NCBI RefSeq assembly: GCF_036206005.1
Contig: NZ_CP108143.1
Span: 1,550,001 to 1,614,000, forward strand
DNA length: 64,000 bases
Direction: 5' to 3'
Source: Streptomyces sp. NBC_00178
Lineage (GTDB): Bacteria; Actinomycetota; Actinomycetes; Streptomycetales; Streptomycetaceae
Part shown: positions 8,003 to 16,275 of the stretch, in pieces
Layout: each line of letters begins with the position of its first letter
Position numbering within the stretch: the stretch's first letter is position 1
Made by a program: the position numbers and the translations under genes
Notes under the pieces: model-generated
What the model saw: the letters and a program-made list of their open reading frames with translations, nothing else
What the model was told of the DNA's origin: nothing
Database searches by the model: none

Positions 8003-9121
8003 CCCTGAGGGGGGTGGGGGGCAGTACCGCTGCCACGCATCGTGGAGATCCGCGGCGTAGTAGCCCTTCAGGACCGCCCCGGCGGACTTGATGTTGCGCG
8101 CCTTGACCGGGGTGTTGTCCTCGGTCATGTACTCCCCGAGCATCTTCGACAGGCCCCGGGAGTCGAGCGGCCGGCCGCTCATGTCCGCCCACGGCGCCTC
8201 GTCCAGGGCACACAGTCGGTCCAGGATGGCGACGGTCGGCATGCGGTCGATGCCCGCCATGACGTGATCCCGCAGATCGGACAGCAGCCGGATACCGAGG
8301 CTGCCCTTGTCGTCGGCGCGTGCGGCATTCACCAGCTCCATGCATGCGGTGCGGGCACGCTCGGGCCAGTCCCCGCCGGCCGCATCGGCGACGGAGAGCA
8401 GGGGCTCCCATACGTCGGCGGGCCGGTCGGTGACGCCCTCGGGCATCTCGGGCCACCGGCCTGAGACGTCGTCGCGGACCTGGTCGGCCCACTGTGAGAG
8501 CCGGTCGCGCAGTGCGTGGCCCTCGGCCTCGTGGAGTCTGGCCCGGAACGGTTCGGCCTTCTCGTTCCTGGCCCTGCGCCGCATGCGGATGATGACGGAC
8601 CGGGTGGTGATGGTGTCGGGCAGGTAGCCGAGCCCGGCGACCGCAACGGCGGTGTAGGAGGGGAACTCCACCACGGTCTGGTTGCCGCCGTCTCCGATGC
8701 ACCGGTAGGTAACGCCGGAGCGTCGGTGGCCGGCGTTCAGGAAGCCGCGCAGTTCCTCGTTGTCCCCTGCTTTGGGGCCGAAGACGGTATCGATCTCGTC
8801 GAAGAGGATCGTGGGCCGTCCGGCCGGGTCGGACACGGACCGGAAGAGCGCGGCTGCCCGCGCGTTCACCGCCAGCATCGGGCGCGGTACGAGGGTCTCC
8901 ACCACTTCCAGCGCCCGGGACTTCCCCGACCCCGGCTCCGGGGAGAGGAAGGCAAGGCGTGGGGTGGAGTCGAACGCGTCCAGGAGGTGGGCGTGTGCGT
9001 CCCACAGAGCCACGGCGACGTAGGCGGCCTCGCGGGGGAAGACGTTGAACCGGCGGTGGAATGCCTCCACCTCGTTGAGCAGTGCGGCGCCGTCGATGGG
9101 CGGGGTGAATGTCGCGTTCAT
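7919..9121 (-). CDS. DUF3631-type replication ATPase/helicase
   Basis: 400 residues. Walker A is SPEPGSGKSRAL (about 64-75) and Walker B is TILFDEIDTVFG; GYLPDTITTRSVIIRMRRR and the C-terminal helical block with RGLSKMLGEYMTEDNTPVKARNIKSAGAVLKGYY are typical DUF3631. In AICEs and phages this protein accompanies a prim-pol and is thought to be the replicative helicase. It is last in the operon, with a 4-bp overlap with the small gene before it. Its final codons are built from the iteron array and give SATSATSATS, so this end may be constrained by DNA function rather than protein function. Confidence 0.85.
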   Translation of the reverse strand: MNATFTPPIDGAALLNEVEAFHRRFNVFPREAAYVAVALWDAHAHLLDAFDSTPRLAFLSPEPGSGKSRALEVVETLVPRPMLAVNARAAALFRSVSDPAGRPTILFDEIDTVFGPKAGDNEELRGFLNAGHRRSGVTYRCIGDGGNQTVVEFPSYTAVAVAGLGYLPDTITTRSVIIRMRRRARNEKAEPFRARLHEAEGHALRDRLSQWADQVRDDVSGRWPEMPEGVTDRPADVWEPLLSVADAAGGDWPERARTACMELVNAARADDKGSLGIRLLSDLRDHVMAGIDRMPTVAILDRLCALDEAPWADMSGRPLDSRGLSKMLGEYMTEDNTPVKARNIKSAGAVLKGYYAADLHDAWQRYCPPPPSGSATSATSATSQVSDPEKVAATLLPSAT

Positions 9122-9459
9122 GCGGCGGTCCTCCGGGTCTCTGTGCCGGTGTGGGTGCAGTGCCCGACGGTCACGCGGGCGGTGAGTTCGATGACGGCCT
9201 GGCGGCCCCGGGCGTGTTCGTGGTGCCCGCAGGTGCAGAGCCAGTCGGCGACGGGGAGTTCGTACCGGCCGAGTCCGCGCACGGTGAGACCGGGCTGGAT
9301 GCCGGTCACTGTGACCGTGTGCGGGTCAGGGAGAAGAGCAACGCGGACGCCTTCGGCGACGACCTTCGACGCCCCACCGCTCGCGTGGCCGGGGCCGCTT
9401 TGGCGTGGCCGGGGCGGGTTGGGAAGGCTTTTCAGATGGGGACTGGCCGGGGCGGTCAT
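9118..9459 (-). CDS. Small Cys/His protein of the replication operon
   Basis: 113 residues from the ATG at 9457-9459, which overlaps the prim-pol stop by 4 bp; the stop overlaps the DUF3631 start in the same way. The centre has WLCTCGHHEHARGR and later VGHCTHTGTE, giving a CxCxHH plus CxH pattern that could bind one zinc ion. No family recognised. The tight ATGA coupling on both sides indicates a real gene working in element replication. Confidence 0.8.
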   Translation of the reverse strand: MTAPASPHLKSLPNPPRPRQSGPGHASGGASKVVAEGVRVALLPDPHTVTVTGIQPGLTVRGLGRYELPVADWLCTCGHHEHARGRQAVIELTARVTVGHCTHTGTETRRTAA

Positions 9460-10355
9460 GCTGCCTCCGGTCGTGGCCGGCAGGTGCGGATGGACCAGTC
9501 CAGGGCGCTGGCGATGGTGGCGCGGCACTCAGCCGCGGTGAGCCCGACGGCCTCGCCCTCTGCCTGAAAAGCCGCTTCGACGATGTGGCGGGGAAGGTCT
9601 CCCCATGCCACGAACCGGCCCACGGCCCGGACGGACGCCAGCAGGGTGGCGTTGCGCCTGCCCTCCCCTGCCGCCCGGACGGTCTCGCGTTCGCGCTGGA
9701 GGGCGATGTCCGCGTACCGGCGGGCCCGGAGCGGCACCGGAGCAGGTCCCGGCACGGTTGCGGGTTTGGGGTGCGGGGGCATGAGGCGTTGCCGGAGCCA
9801 GCCGGGCAGAGGGTTGATGAGGGCGGGGCCGTCGATGGCGTAGTGGTGGCCATTGATGGTGCTGCCCGCGGCGACGACGTATCCGCCCCATGCCCGGGTG
9901 TCGACCAGGGGCGCTAGGGTTCCGGCGGTGTTGTGGAGGCGGGCGGCTGCGGGGGCACTGAAGTACAGGTGGTATCCGCCGCTCGCGGTCCGGATCGTGC
10001 GGGTGCGGGGCACCGGGTGTCCGACGCGCTCGCAGAGCGCCGTGAAGGTCGTCACGCCGCAAGGCGTGTCCGCACTGCTGTTGGGCTTGGGCATGTCGAG
10101 ATCTATGACGACCAGCTCGGACGGGCCGGTGGCGATGCCGATGTTCCACGCTCCGGTGGACCAGGCGGCGCGGATGCGGTCGGGGTCGGTGGTGGCGCGC
10201 TGCTCCCACTTCAGGTGGCCGGTGGTGCAGGGGCCGGTGCGGGGGCAGGCGCTCTCGCCGTGGAGGGCGGGGCGCTTGTCGCCGGGGCGGAGCGGGAAGA
10301 CATGCCATCCGCGCTCCGCCGCGTTTAGAGCGGTGGACAGCAGGTGGGTAGTCAT
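9456..10355 (-). CDS. Bifunctional DNA primase/polymerase (prim-pol)
   Basis: 299 residues from the ATG overlapping the methyltransferase stop (ATGA). The AEP core is clear: ALNAAERGWHVFPLRPGDKRPAL at the start, GTGAWNIGIATG-like substrate loop, catalytic DLD in LVVIDLDMP (D85, D87), and the conserved His in SGGYHLYFSAP. A C-terminal helical region with ATLLASVRAVGRFVAWGDL follows. Prim-pols initiate and extend DNA at AICE and plasmid origins, replacing the RepSA initiator of pSAM2. Longer upstream starts lie within the methyltransferase gene and lack support. Confidence 0.9.
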   Translation of the reverse strand: MTTHLLSTALNAAERGWHVFPLRPGDKRPALHGESACPRTGPCTTGHLKWEQRATTDPDRIRAAWSTGAWNIGIATGPSELVVIDLDMPKPNSSADTPCGVTTFTALCERVGHPVPRTRTIRTASGGYHLYFSAPAAARLHNTAGTLAPLVDTRAWGGYVVAAGSTINGHHYAIDGPALINPLPGWLRQRLMPPHPKPATVPGPAPVPLRARRYADIALQRERETVRAAGEGRRNATLLASVRAVGRFVAWGDLPRHIVEAAFQAEGEAVGLTAAECRATIASALDWSIRTCRPRPEAA

Positions 10356-11050
10356 GCCGCGGCCATCCTGTCTTGGGTGAGGAACTGGCCGCCGATCCAT
10401 TGGGCGTAGGCGGGTGGGATGGCCTCGCAGACGCCACGGATGGTGGTGATCCAGGGGGTGCCCATGGTCTCGGCGGCGGCTCGTTGCCAGGCGCGGGAGT
10501 GCCGGCCGCCGGTGATGGTCATGAACGGCTTCTCAGGGGTGGGGAGGTAGCCGTTGCGGGTGCAGAGCGCCGTGTGCGCGGGGTGGTCCGGTGGGGTGAG
10601 GGGGAAGCTGGTCTCGAAGAGGCGGTGGCGGTACATGCGCAGCCCGAACATCGGACCGCACAGCGTGGTGGGGTTTCGCATTTCGGGGCGGGCGGCTTCG
10701 ACGTTCTCGATGACGTAGGGCCGGCCGACGGTGCACATGGCGTCGCGGGTGGGGGCGATGAGGTCGGGATACGTCTTGTGGTTGTAGGCGTTGAGCGGGC
10801 TGTACTTCTGGCAGGGCGGTGAGCCGTGGACGATGTCGTATTCGTGGCCGTGGGCGAGGAGGTACTCGATGGCGTCGCCGTGGATGAACGTGAAGGGGTA
10901 CTCGGTGGCGCAGTCGGCGTCGAGGTCGACGCCGACGACGTCGAAGCCGGCCTGGTGATAGCCCATGGCCATGCCACCGCGGTGGCAGAACAGGTCGAGT
11001 AAGCGGGGACGGGTGCTCGGCTCTCGCCGGATGATGGTGGGTTGGGTCAT
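10352..11050 (-). CDS. C5-cytosine-type DNA methyltransferase (short)
   Basis: 232 residues. Motif I is LLDLFCHRGGMAMGYHQAGFD, the nucleophile loop GSPPCQKYS has C80, and ENVE (about 118) and a QR-like Y-R-H-R-L-F-E segment follow. It lacks the long target-recognition region of standard C5 enzymes, as is usual for short phage and AICE versions. Cytoplasmic; expected to methylate element or host DNA. It heads the replication operon with ATGA coupling to prim-pol. A divergent HNH nuclease gene begins 212 bp away, which makes a restriction-modification pairing possible but unproven. Confidence 0.85.
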   Translation of the reverse strand: MTQPTIIRREPSTRPRLLDLFCHRGGMAMGYHQAGFDVVGVDLDADCATEYPFTFIHGDAIEYLLAHGHEYDIVHGSPPCQKYSPLNAYNHKTYPDLIAPTRDAMCTVGRPYVIENVEAARPEMRNPTTLCGPMFGLRMYRHRLFETSFPLTPPDHPAHTALCTRNGYLPTPEKPFMTITGGRHSRAWQRAAAETMGTPWITTIRGVCEAIPPAYAQWIGGQFLTQDRMAAA

Positions 11051-11262
11051 GCTGGAGGACCTCCACAGGTCTGGTTGGACGTGGGGAAGGGGGAGTGGTC
11101 GCGGTCTTTTGCCGAGAGGCGGCCGCTCCCGCCCTCACCAGGTGGGTGAGGGCATCCCGGTGCCGCGCTTGGGCGGGCGGGATTGTCAGTGGTGCCCGAT
11201 ACGTTGATCAGGACAGTTCCGCCGCCCAAGTGGGCGCGGTGGCCGGTGACGTGGGGAGCCTG

Positions 11263-12246
11263 ATGGTTGCTTGGTTGATGTATCTGGGTGATGGCCCCAA
11301 GCGCGTGGGGGGCGGGTATGACGACAACCCGTCCACGCACTACAGCTGGGACAGCAAGGTGCCCAACCACGCCTATGTGCGGGTCGGGGACACGATCGTG
11401 CTGTGGGACGGGGACACCCTGCTGGGCTTGTCCGTGATCGAGGACATCGCGACCGGTACCGGGACCAAGGACTGCAGCTCGTGTCCGTCCTGCGGGAAGG
11501 CGGATATCGCCGCGCGTAAGACGATGACGCCGAAGTACCGCTGTTGGACCAAGACGTGCAAGGCGGAGTTCGACAGCCCGACGGTGGAGACGGTCTCGGT
11601 AGTCACCTACCGTGCCCGCTACGAAGCCGGCTGGATCGACCTGCGCGGCCACGTCGACGGGAAGGAACTGCGCGACCTGTGCGAGGAGACCACCTCGCAG
11701 AACGCGTTGCGGCGCCTGCGTTGGGACGACTTCCGTACCCGTGTGGAGACCGGCAAGAACGCCACCCCCCTCGACATCATCGACAAGACCCGCAAGGTCA
11801 TCGCCGGCGGGCACACGACCCGGACGGTCAGGGCCCGCAACGGCCAGGCCGCCTTCCGCTCCACCCTGCTCGAGGACTTCGGCGAGGTGTGCGCTTTCAC
11901 CGGTCCCATGCCCGCCGTGGTGCTGGAGGCGGCGCACCTCTACAGCTACGCCGCGAACGGCAAGCACCACACCTTCGGCGGCTTGCTGCTGCGACGCGAC
12001 GTCCACCGGCTTTTCGACCTGGGGCAGATCGCGATCGACCCCAGCACGCTCACCCTCGACGTCACGGCCGGCACTCGGAAGTATCCGGACTACGGCAAGT
12101 TGCATGGCCAAGCGCTGACCGTGCCCGTCACCAAGGCTCACAAGAAGTGGATCGCCGAGCACTGGGACATGCACCGCACCACGAATACCATCCCCGGCCA
12201 GAGCACCAAGCCCCCTGCCGCGGCGGTCATGGGCTTGGCCCCCTAG
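11263..12246 (+). CDS. HNH endonuclease with N-terminal PUA/EVE-like and zinc-ribbon region
   Basis: 327 residues from ATG 11263 (GGGGAG precedes it); the open frame extends to 11095 without a better start. The N-terminal 65 residues (YSWDSKVPNHAYVRVGDTIVLWDGDTLLGL) look like a PUA/EVE-type fold, with a zinc ribbon C71-x2-C74-x2-C77 ... C94-x4-C99. The C-terminal HNH nuclease shows CAFTG (C210), LEAAHLYSYA (H225), HHTFGGLLLRRDVHRLFD (H235/236, H248). EVE/PUA readers fused to HNH occur in modification-dependent restriction. Expected to cut DNA; sequence or modification preference unknown. Divergent from the DNA methyltransferase gene. Confidence 0.8.
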   Translation: MVAWLMYLGDGPKRVGGGYDDNPSTHYSWDSKVPNHAYVRVGDTIVLWDGDTLLGLSVIEDIATGTGTKDCSSCPSCGKADIAARKTMTPKYRCWTKTCKAEFDSPTVETVSVVTYRARYEAGWIDLRGHVDGKELRDLCEETTSQNALRRLRWDDFRTRVETGKNATPLDIIDKTRKVIAGGHTTRTVRARNGQAAFRSTLLEDFGEVCAFTGPMPAVVLEAAHLYSYAANGKHHTFGGLLLRRDVHRLFDLGQIAIDPSTLTLDVTAGTRKYPDYGKLHGQALTVPVTKAHKKWIAEHWDMHRTTNTIPGQSTKPPAAAVMGLAP

Positions 12247-12512
12247 CGGGAACTCGCGAGCGGCCGGGCGATTGGCGACGGTTGGGGGCCGGGCGGCTAC
12301 GAAGCCTTCGGCCCCTTGGGGCGGGTCGGCGTGCGCGTGGTCGCGGTGGACGGTCGACTACCGCCGTCGGGGTTCCAGCGGCCCGGGCCCGACCCGCACG
12401 GCATCGCAGGACCGCTGCTGGTGGGCTTGTTGGCCTTTCCCCGGCTGTCGCTCATCTCGGCCTTCCTGATCGGTTGGGGTGCGATGTGGGAGGGCGCTGT
12501 TCCTTGGGGTGG

Positions 12513-12971
12513 TCAGCCGTGGAAGTGGTTGCGCTTGATGACGGCCTTGCGGATGTTCACCGTCGTGGACCCCTGCTTGCGGCCGGCGGTGAGGACCTGG
12601 AGGGCGATCCAGCCGCCGAAGATGACGGCGGCCAGGATGATGAGCTGCTGGACCAGTGCGGCGAGTGCGGCGATGAACGTGGTCAGCAGAACGAGCCCGC
12701 CGCAGACGGCGCCGAACCCGATCCCTCCGAGCGCGATGTTCACTGCGGTGCGGGAGACAAGCGGCTTGGCGACGACCGGTTCGGGCTGGCCCGGGTCGAT
12801 GGCGTAGCCGGTGATGACCCGCCCGTCCGGCAGCACGATTGACGTCACCGCAGGAAGCGTTCCGGGCTGTACGGGCACGACCGGGGCGGCCGGGTAGGAG
12901 GTGATGGGGGTGGGCTGGTGGATGGTCACGGCCTGCTGGACGGGCCGGTGGGTGGTGTTCTCGGGGAACAT
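12513..12971 (-). CDS. Small membrane protein upstream of the transfer region
   Basis: 152 residues from the ATG at 12969-12971 with AAGGAAGG upstream. A Pro/Val-rich N-terminus (about 80 residues, with VTSIVLPDGRVITGYAIDPG) precedes two or three hydrophobic helices (NIALGGIGFGAVCGGLVLLTTFIAALAALVQQLIILAAVIFGGWIAL) and a basic tail. This architecture is common next to traB in Streptomyces elements; the family number is uncertain and no function is claimed. Possibly part of the transfer or spread machinery in the membrane. Confidence 0.75.
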   Translation of the reverse strand: MFPENTTHRPVQQAVTIHQPTPITSYPAAPVVPVQPGTLPAVTSIVLPDGRVITGYAIDPGQPEPVVAKPLVSRTAVNIALGGIGFGAVCGGLVLLTTFIAALAALVQQLIILAAVIFGGWIALQVLTAGRKQGSTTVNIRKAVIKRNHFHG

Positions 12972-12991
12972 GCGGAATCCCTTCCTTTGCT

Positions 12992-13173
12992 GGGTCAGGG
13001 AGGCGGAAGTACCCCCAGCGGGACGCGTTGTGAGGGGGTGTGGGGGTGTTGAGCTGGGGCGACTCCCTGCCTCCCTGAACATCATTTGCGCAGGTCAGGT
13101 CCAGGGAGGCGGGTCAGGGAGGCGTTCAGGGAGTTCTCCCTGCCTCCCTGACCCGCGCGGGGTGCGCTCCCTG
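12992..13173. repeat. Cluster of TCAGGGAGGC repeats upstream of/adjacent to traB, clt-like candidate
   Basis: Direct copies of CAGGGAGG(C) at 12996-13004, 13102-13110, 13115-13123 and partial 13126-13133. Inverted copies (GCCTCCCTG) are at 13069-13077 and 13142-13150, with partial CTCCCTG at 13064, 13136 and 13167. 13111-13154 folds into a hairpin with 13-bp perfect outer arms. The cluster separates traB (ends 13177) from the membrane protein gene. TraB translocases bind short repeated motifs in the cis-acting transfer locus (clt), so this is a natural candidate. Confidence 0.6.
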
Positions 13174-13176
13174 TGA

Positions 13177-15294
13177 TTAGGAAGCAGAAGCGGAACCGTC
13201 GGTGTTCCGGTTCGCGAGGGCGCGGGCGATGCGCTCCCGGCCCACGACCATCCGGCCGTCCGACTTGTACGGCTCAGCCGCGGTGCCGTCGAGAACGCGC
13301 TTGAGGTCGGCGTGCGTCCAGGCGCCGTAGCTGTCCTCGGACAGCACCGCGAGGCGCTGCAGCACGTCCTGCGTCAGGGCGCGCTTCGTGTCACCGACGA
13401 CGGTCGCGATGTCCGCGAGCGGGTCACGCACCTCGCCCTGCTCGATGACGTGGAGGGTGGTGACGCCGTCGCGCATCGCCTTGGCGCGGGCGGTGATGAG
13501 GGCGGCGGTGTCGGTGTCGATGTAGTGCGTGCGGACCGTGATGGATGCCTGGCCGGCCGCGATCTCGATGCCGTCCGACGCGACCACGAGCGTGCCCTTG
13601 TCCAGTCCGGGGCGCAGGAGGTTCGGGGCGGCCCCGCCGTCGACGGCCTTGTCACCCAGGGCCATGCGGGCCTGCGACTCGGTGCCGAGTGCGAGGGATG
13701 CGCGGGTGTGGGCGCCCTCGCGGACCAGCTTGGGAAGGTTCTGGTCCGTGGGGTCCTGCGTGCCCTGCCACAGGGTCACGTTGACTGCCCGGCCCTGGTT
13801 GTGAATCTTCCTCGCGGCCATGAAGTAGCGGGAGGTGGCCTTGGACCCGCCGTACGGGCGCTTCTCATCGTCGACGACCGGGCACATGAACGCCACCTGC
13901 GCCTCATCGACCAGCAGCACCAGCGGCGGAAACACGGTCCCGGGCGGGGCCAGCAAGCGGCGCTCCATCTCGCTCACCCCGCCTTCCAGCATCTCGGTTG
14001 CCTGGATGACGTGATCGTCGGTCGGACCCTGAATGAGCACACTGGCCAGGCCATCGAACATGGCCCAGTCCCCGGCGCCCTTGAGGTCGGCAAGGCGGAA
14101 CTCGACTGTCTTGTCGAGCGCGAGCCACAGGGCGAGCGCGCGGAGTGCTGCGGTCTTGCCCTGGTTGGACAGGCCGGTGATGAGGAGGTGGCGCTGGTAG
14201 AGGCTCAGGGCTGCGGCGTCGCCGCGCAGGTCCTGGCCCCACGGCGCCTTGCCGGTCTTGTAATTCGCGGCCAGGTCCTGGTCCGTGGTCAGCGGGGACG
14301 GGCCGATCGGCTCGTCCAGCGCCCCGGAGTCCGCGACCCAGAGCCGGACCGTGCGGGCGGCCTGCGGGATGGTGATGAACACTTCGTGCTCATGCCGCGA
14401 CAGGTTCTCAGCGAGCTTGCGCCGCCGGTTCTGCACCTCGTTCGTGGAGACACCAGACGGGAGGGTGACGTCGACTTCGACGCCGCATCCGGCGATCCGA
14501 ATCGGGCCCAGCATCGACGCGCCGGCGTCGCCCATCTCCTTGATGGCGGTCCGCAAGGGCGCGATACCGAGGTTCCGCAGGGCGAGAACCACGATGGACG
14601 GGGTGATCGGCTCACCCTCACCGGACCGGACGTTGGCGGGGAGTGCCCATTGGGGTGCTGCCTGCTGGTTCTTGCCGACGGCCCACAGCCCGAGCAGGGC
14701 CGCCCACGGGCCGATCGTGACCAGGGGGCCCCAGGTCACGGTGATGATGAAGACGATCCAGCGGACCAGCTCCACCACGGCCATGGTGGGGGCGTAGATG
14801 TCGGTCCAGTCTTTGTTGGCGACGGCGAGCATGATGCCGAGCAGTAAGAGACCACCCGCCCCGATCCCGGCGCCGGCCGCGATGCCCTTGGCCGCGTCCA
14901 TCGGCGCGGTGAGCAGGTCCATCCGCCGGCGGTGGCGTTCCTGGCGGAAGCGCTGGCCACGCTCCTCCCACTCGGCGGCGGCCTCCATGTTCCCCGCGGC
15001 TTCCGCAGCGCGCAGGAGACGTTCGTACCGGGAGGCGGTACGGCCCTCCCACGTCCGGCGCGCCACAATCCGTGTCCCGCCCAGGACGTAGAGGCCGTGA
15101 CGGGCGGTTGCCCGGCAGGCGGTTTTGGTGCTCTTGTGGGTGGCGGCCGTGCGGATTCCGCGTGCGGAGCGGACCCACAGGGGCACAGACGGCTTTTCAG
15201 CGGTGGGCGCTGCTACAGCAGCCGTCTCGACCGCCGGGGACGGCACGGGGGCGGGGGTGGTGTCCTCGAAGACGGGAACGACGTTGTCGCTCAT
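13177..15294 (-). CDS. traB: FtsK/SpoIIIE-type conjugal DNA translocase, TraB-like
   Basis: 705 residues from ATG 15292-15294; the frame is open upstream but that part overlaps the next gene. The N-terminal 60 residues are Pro/Ala-rich, followed by a helical segment (RYERLLRAAEAAGNMEAAAEWEE), two membrane helices around 165-225, and the FtsK ATPase domain: Walker A GLSNQGKT (about 373-380), Walker B LVLLVDEAQVAFM. The C-terminus holds a winged-helix-like part (THADLKRVLDG). In Streptomyces, one hexameric TraB pore moves double-stranded DNA between mycelia. The repeat cluster right after the gene may be its recognition locus. Confidence 0.9.
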   Translation of the reverse strand: MSDNVVPVFEDTTPAPVPSPAVETAAVAAPTAEKPSVPLWVRSARGIRTAATHKSTKTACRATARHGLYVLGGTRIVARRTWEGRTASRYERLLRAAEAAGNMEAAAEWEERGQRFRQERHRRRMDLLTAPMDAAKGIAAGAGIGAGGLLLLGIMLAVANKDWTDIYAPTMAVVELVRWIVFIITVTWGPLVTIGPWAALLGLWAVGKNQQAAPQWALPANVRSGEGEPITPSIVVLALRNLGIAPLRTAIKEMGDAGASMLGPIRIAGCGVEVDVTLPSGVSTNEVQNRRRKLAENLSRHEHEVFITIPQAARTVRLWVADSGALDEPIGPSPLTTDQDLAANYKTGKAPWGQDLRGDAAALSLYQRHLLITGLSNQGKTAALRALALWLALDKTVEFRLADLKGAGDWAMFDGLASVLIQGPTDDHVIQATEMLEGGVSEMERRLLAPPGTVFPPLVLLVDEAQVAFMCPVVDDEKRPYGGSKATSRYFMAARKIHNQGRAVNVTLWQGTQDPTDQNLPKLVREGAHTRASLALGTESQARMALGDKAVDGGAAPNLLRPGLDKGTLVVASDGIEIAAGQASITVRTHYIDTDTAALITARAKAMRDGVTTLHVIEQGEVRDPLADIATVVGDTKRALTQDVLQRLAVLSEDSYGAWTHADLKRVLDGTAAEPYKSDGRMVVGRERIARALANRNTDGSASAS

Positions 15295-15359
15295 GACGGA
15301 ACGACTCCTGACTGCCCCAACCGTAGGGGCGCGAGGAAGGCGGAAGGTGCGGGGTGGGA

Positions 15360-15914
15360 TCAGGCTGCGGCAGCGGGGACGAGGCGGCCGGCGAGGTGTT
15401 CCGCGCCGTATGCCTCTTTCTCGTCGGCCTCGAAAAGGCGGTCGAGTTCGCGGCTCTGGCGGCGCGACAGACGTTCGACACCCAGGTCGTGCCGGAGACC
15501 GGCGATGAGGCGTTCGCGGACGCCCTTGCGGCTGGTCTGCATCGCGTGGACCAGCTCGTGCACGAGCGTGAGCGCGAACGTGGCCTCGTTGGGGTGCTGG
15601 TCGACGTTGACGACGATCAACACCCCGCCGTCGTTGAGCGGGACGGCGCGGGCGGCGGTCTCGCGGGCCAGCTTCTTCGCGGCCCGCAGGGAGCGGGACT
15701 GGGTGCGCTTGTCGGTGCACCCGGCCGTTTCCCACTCGGCGGCCGTGCTGACCTCGGCAAAGTTCCGTTCCGAGGTGAGCACCACTCGCAGGTCGGGCAT
15801 GCGGCCGGCCACGGACCGGTCCACGACCCGGACGGCCTCTTCGGTCAGGCGCTTGGCGGTGCGCAGGGTGGAGCGGTAGCCGAAGAGCTTGTGTGTGCTG
15901 ATGTCCAGCTTCAC
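15360..15914 (-). CDS. Putative zinc metallopeptidase (HExxH) of the transfer operon
   Basis: 184 residues from GTG 15912-15914, which starts just after the stop of the upstream gene at 15919. The motif VHELVHAMQ is a gluzincin-type HExxH with a following acidic region (FEADEKEAYGAEHLAGRL) that may supply the third ligand. SprT-like or minimal peptidase folds are possible. Such genes recur in AICE transfer operons, with unknown role. Confidence 0.75.
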   Translation of the reverse strand: MKLDISTHKLFGYRSTLRTAKRLTEEAVRVVDRSVAGRMPDLRVVLTSERNFAEVSTAAEWETAGCTDKRTQSRSLRAAKKLARETAARAVPLNDGGVLIVVNVDQHPNEATFALTLVHELVHAMQTSRKGVRERLIAGLRHDLGVERLSRRQSRELDRLFEADEKEAYGAEHLAGRLVPAAAA

Positions 15915-15918
15915 CGTG

Positions 15919-16275
15919 TCACTCCGTCTCGTTGCCGCGGCTCGGGCGGCTGCTGAAAAGGTTGGAGCAGGGCACGCACATGCCGAGCGAGCGCGGGATG
16001 CAGTACCCGGCATCGGTCCGGCACTCGGGGCAGGTCCGGCGAGCCCGCATGGCCGCTTCGAGAGCGGCCATGCGGGCGGGCGTCATCGGCCGTACGGGCT
16101 TGGCCCGGTCGATCCGGTAGAGGTAGGCGATCAGCGGGCCCCGACGGCGGCGGGGCCGCTCCAGCTGGGCGGCCACGTCCTGCCCGCCGGGCCGCAGCCC
16201 GAGGGCTCGGAGTTGGCGGCGGGTGGCGTAGCCGTCTGGGGCCAGGCGCCACCGGTAGACGGGGAGCGCGCCCAT
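15919..16275 (-). CDS. RRQRL-motif zinc-binding protein
   Basis: 118 residues; the ATG shares one base with the stop of the upstream gene (TAATG). YATRRQLRALGLRPGGQ is the conserved arginine-rich motif of a family found almost only in actinomycete plasmids and AICEs, followed by a CPEC...CIPRSLGMCVPC zinc site. Predicted small cytoplasmic nucleic-acid or protein-binding factor in the spread operon. Confidence 0.8.
   Translation of the reverse strand: MGALPVYRWRLAPDGYATRRQLRALGLRPGGQDVAAQLERPRRRRGPLIAYLYRIDRAKPVRPMTPARMAALEAAMRARRTCPECRTDAGYCIPRSLGMCVPCSNLFSSRPSRGNETE

Noticed and set aside
12247..12512. Open frames between the HNH and membrane protein genes
   Set aside because: They lack ribosome sites and family likeness, and mostly mirror the opposite strand; read as non-coding.
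6161..13098. 12-mer TGCGCAGGTCAG present both near attL and in the traB-side repeats
   Set aside because: Only two copies of a short GC-rich word; chance is possible and no structure links them.
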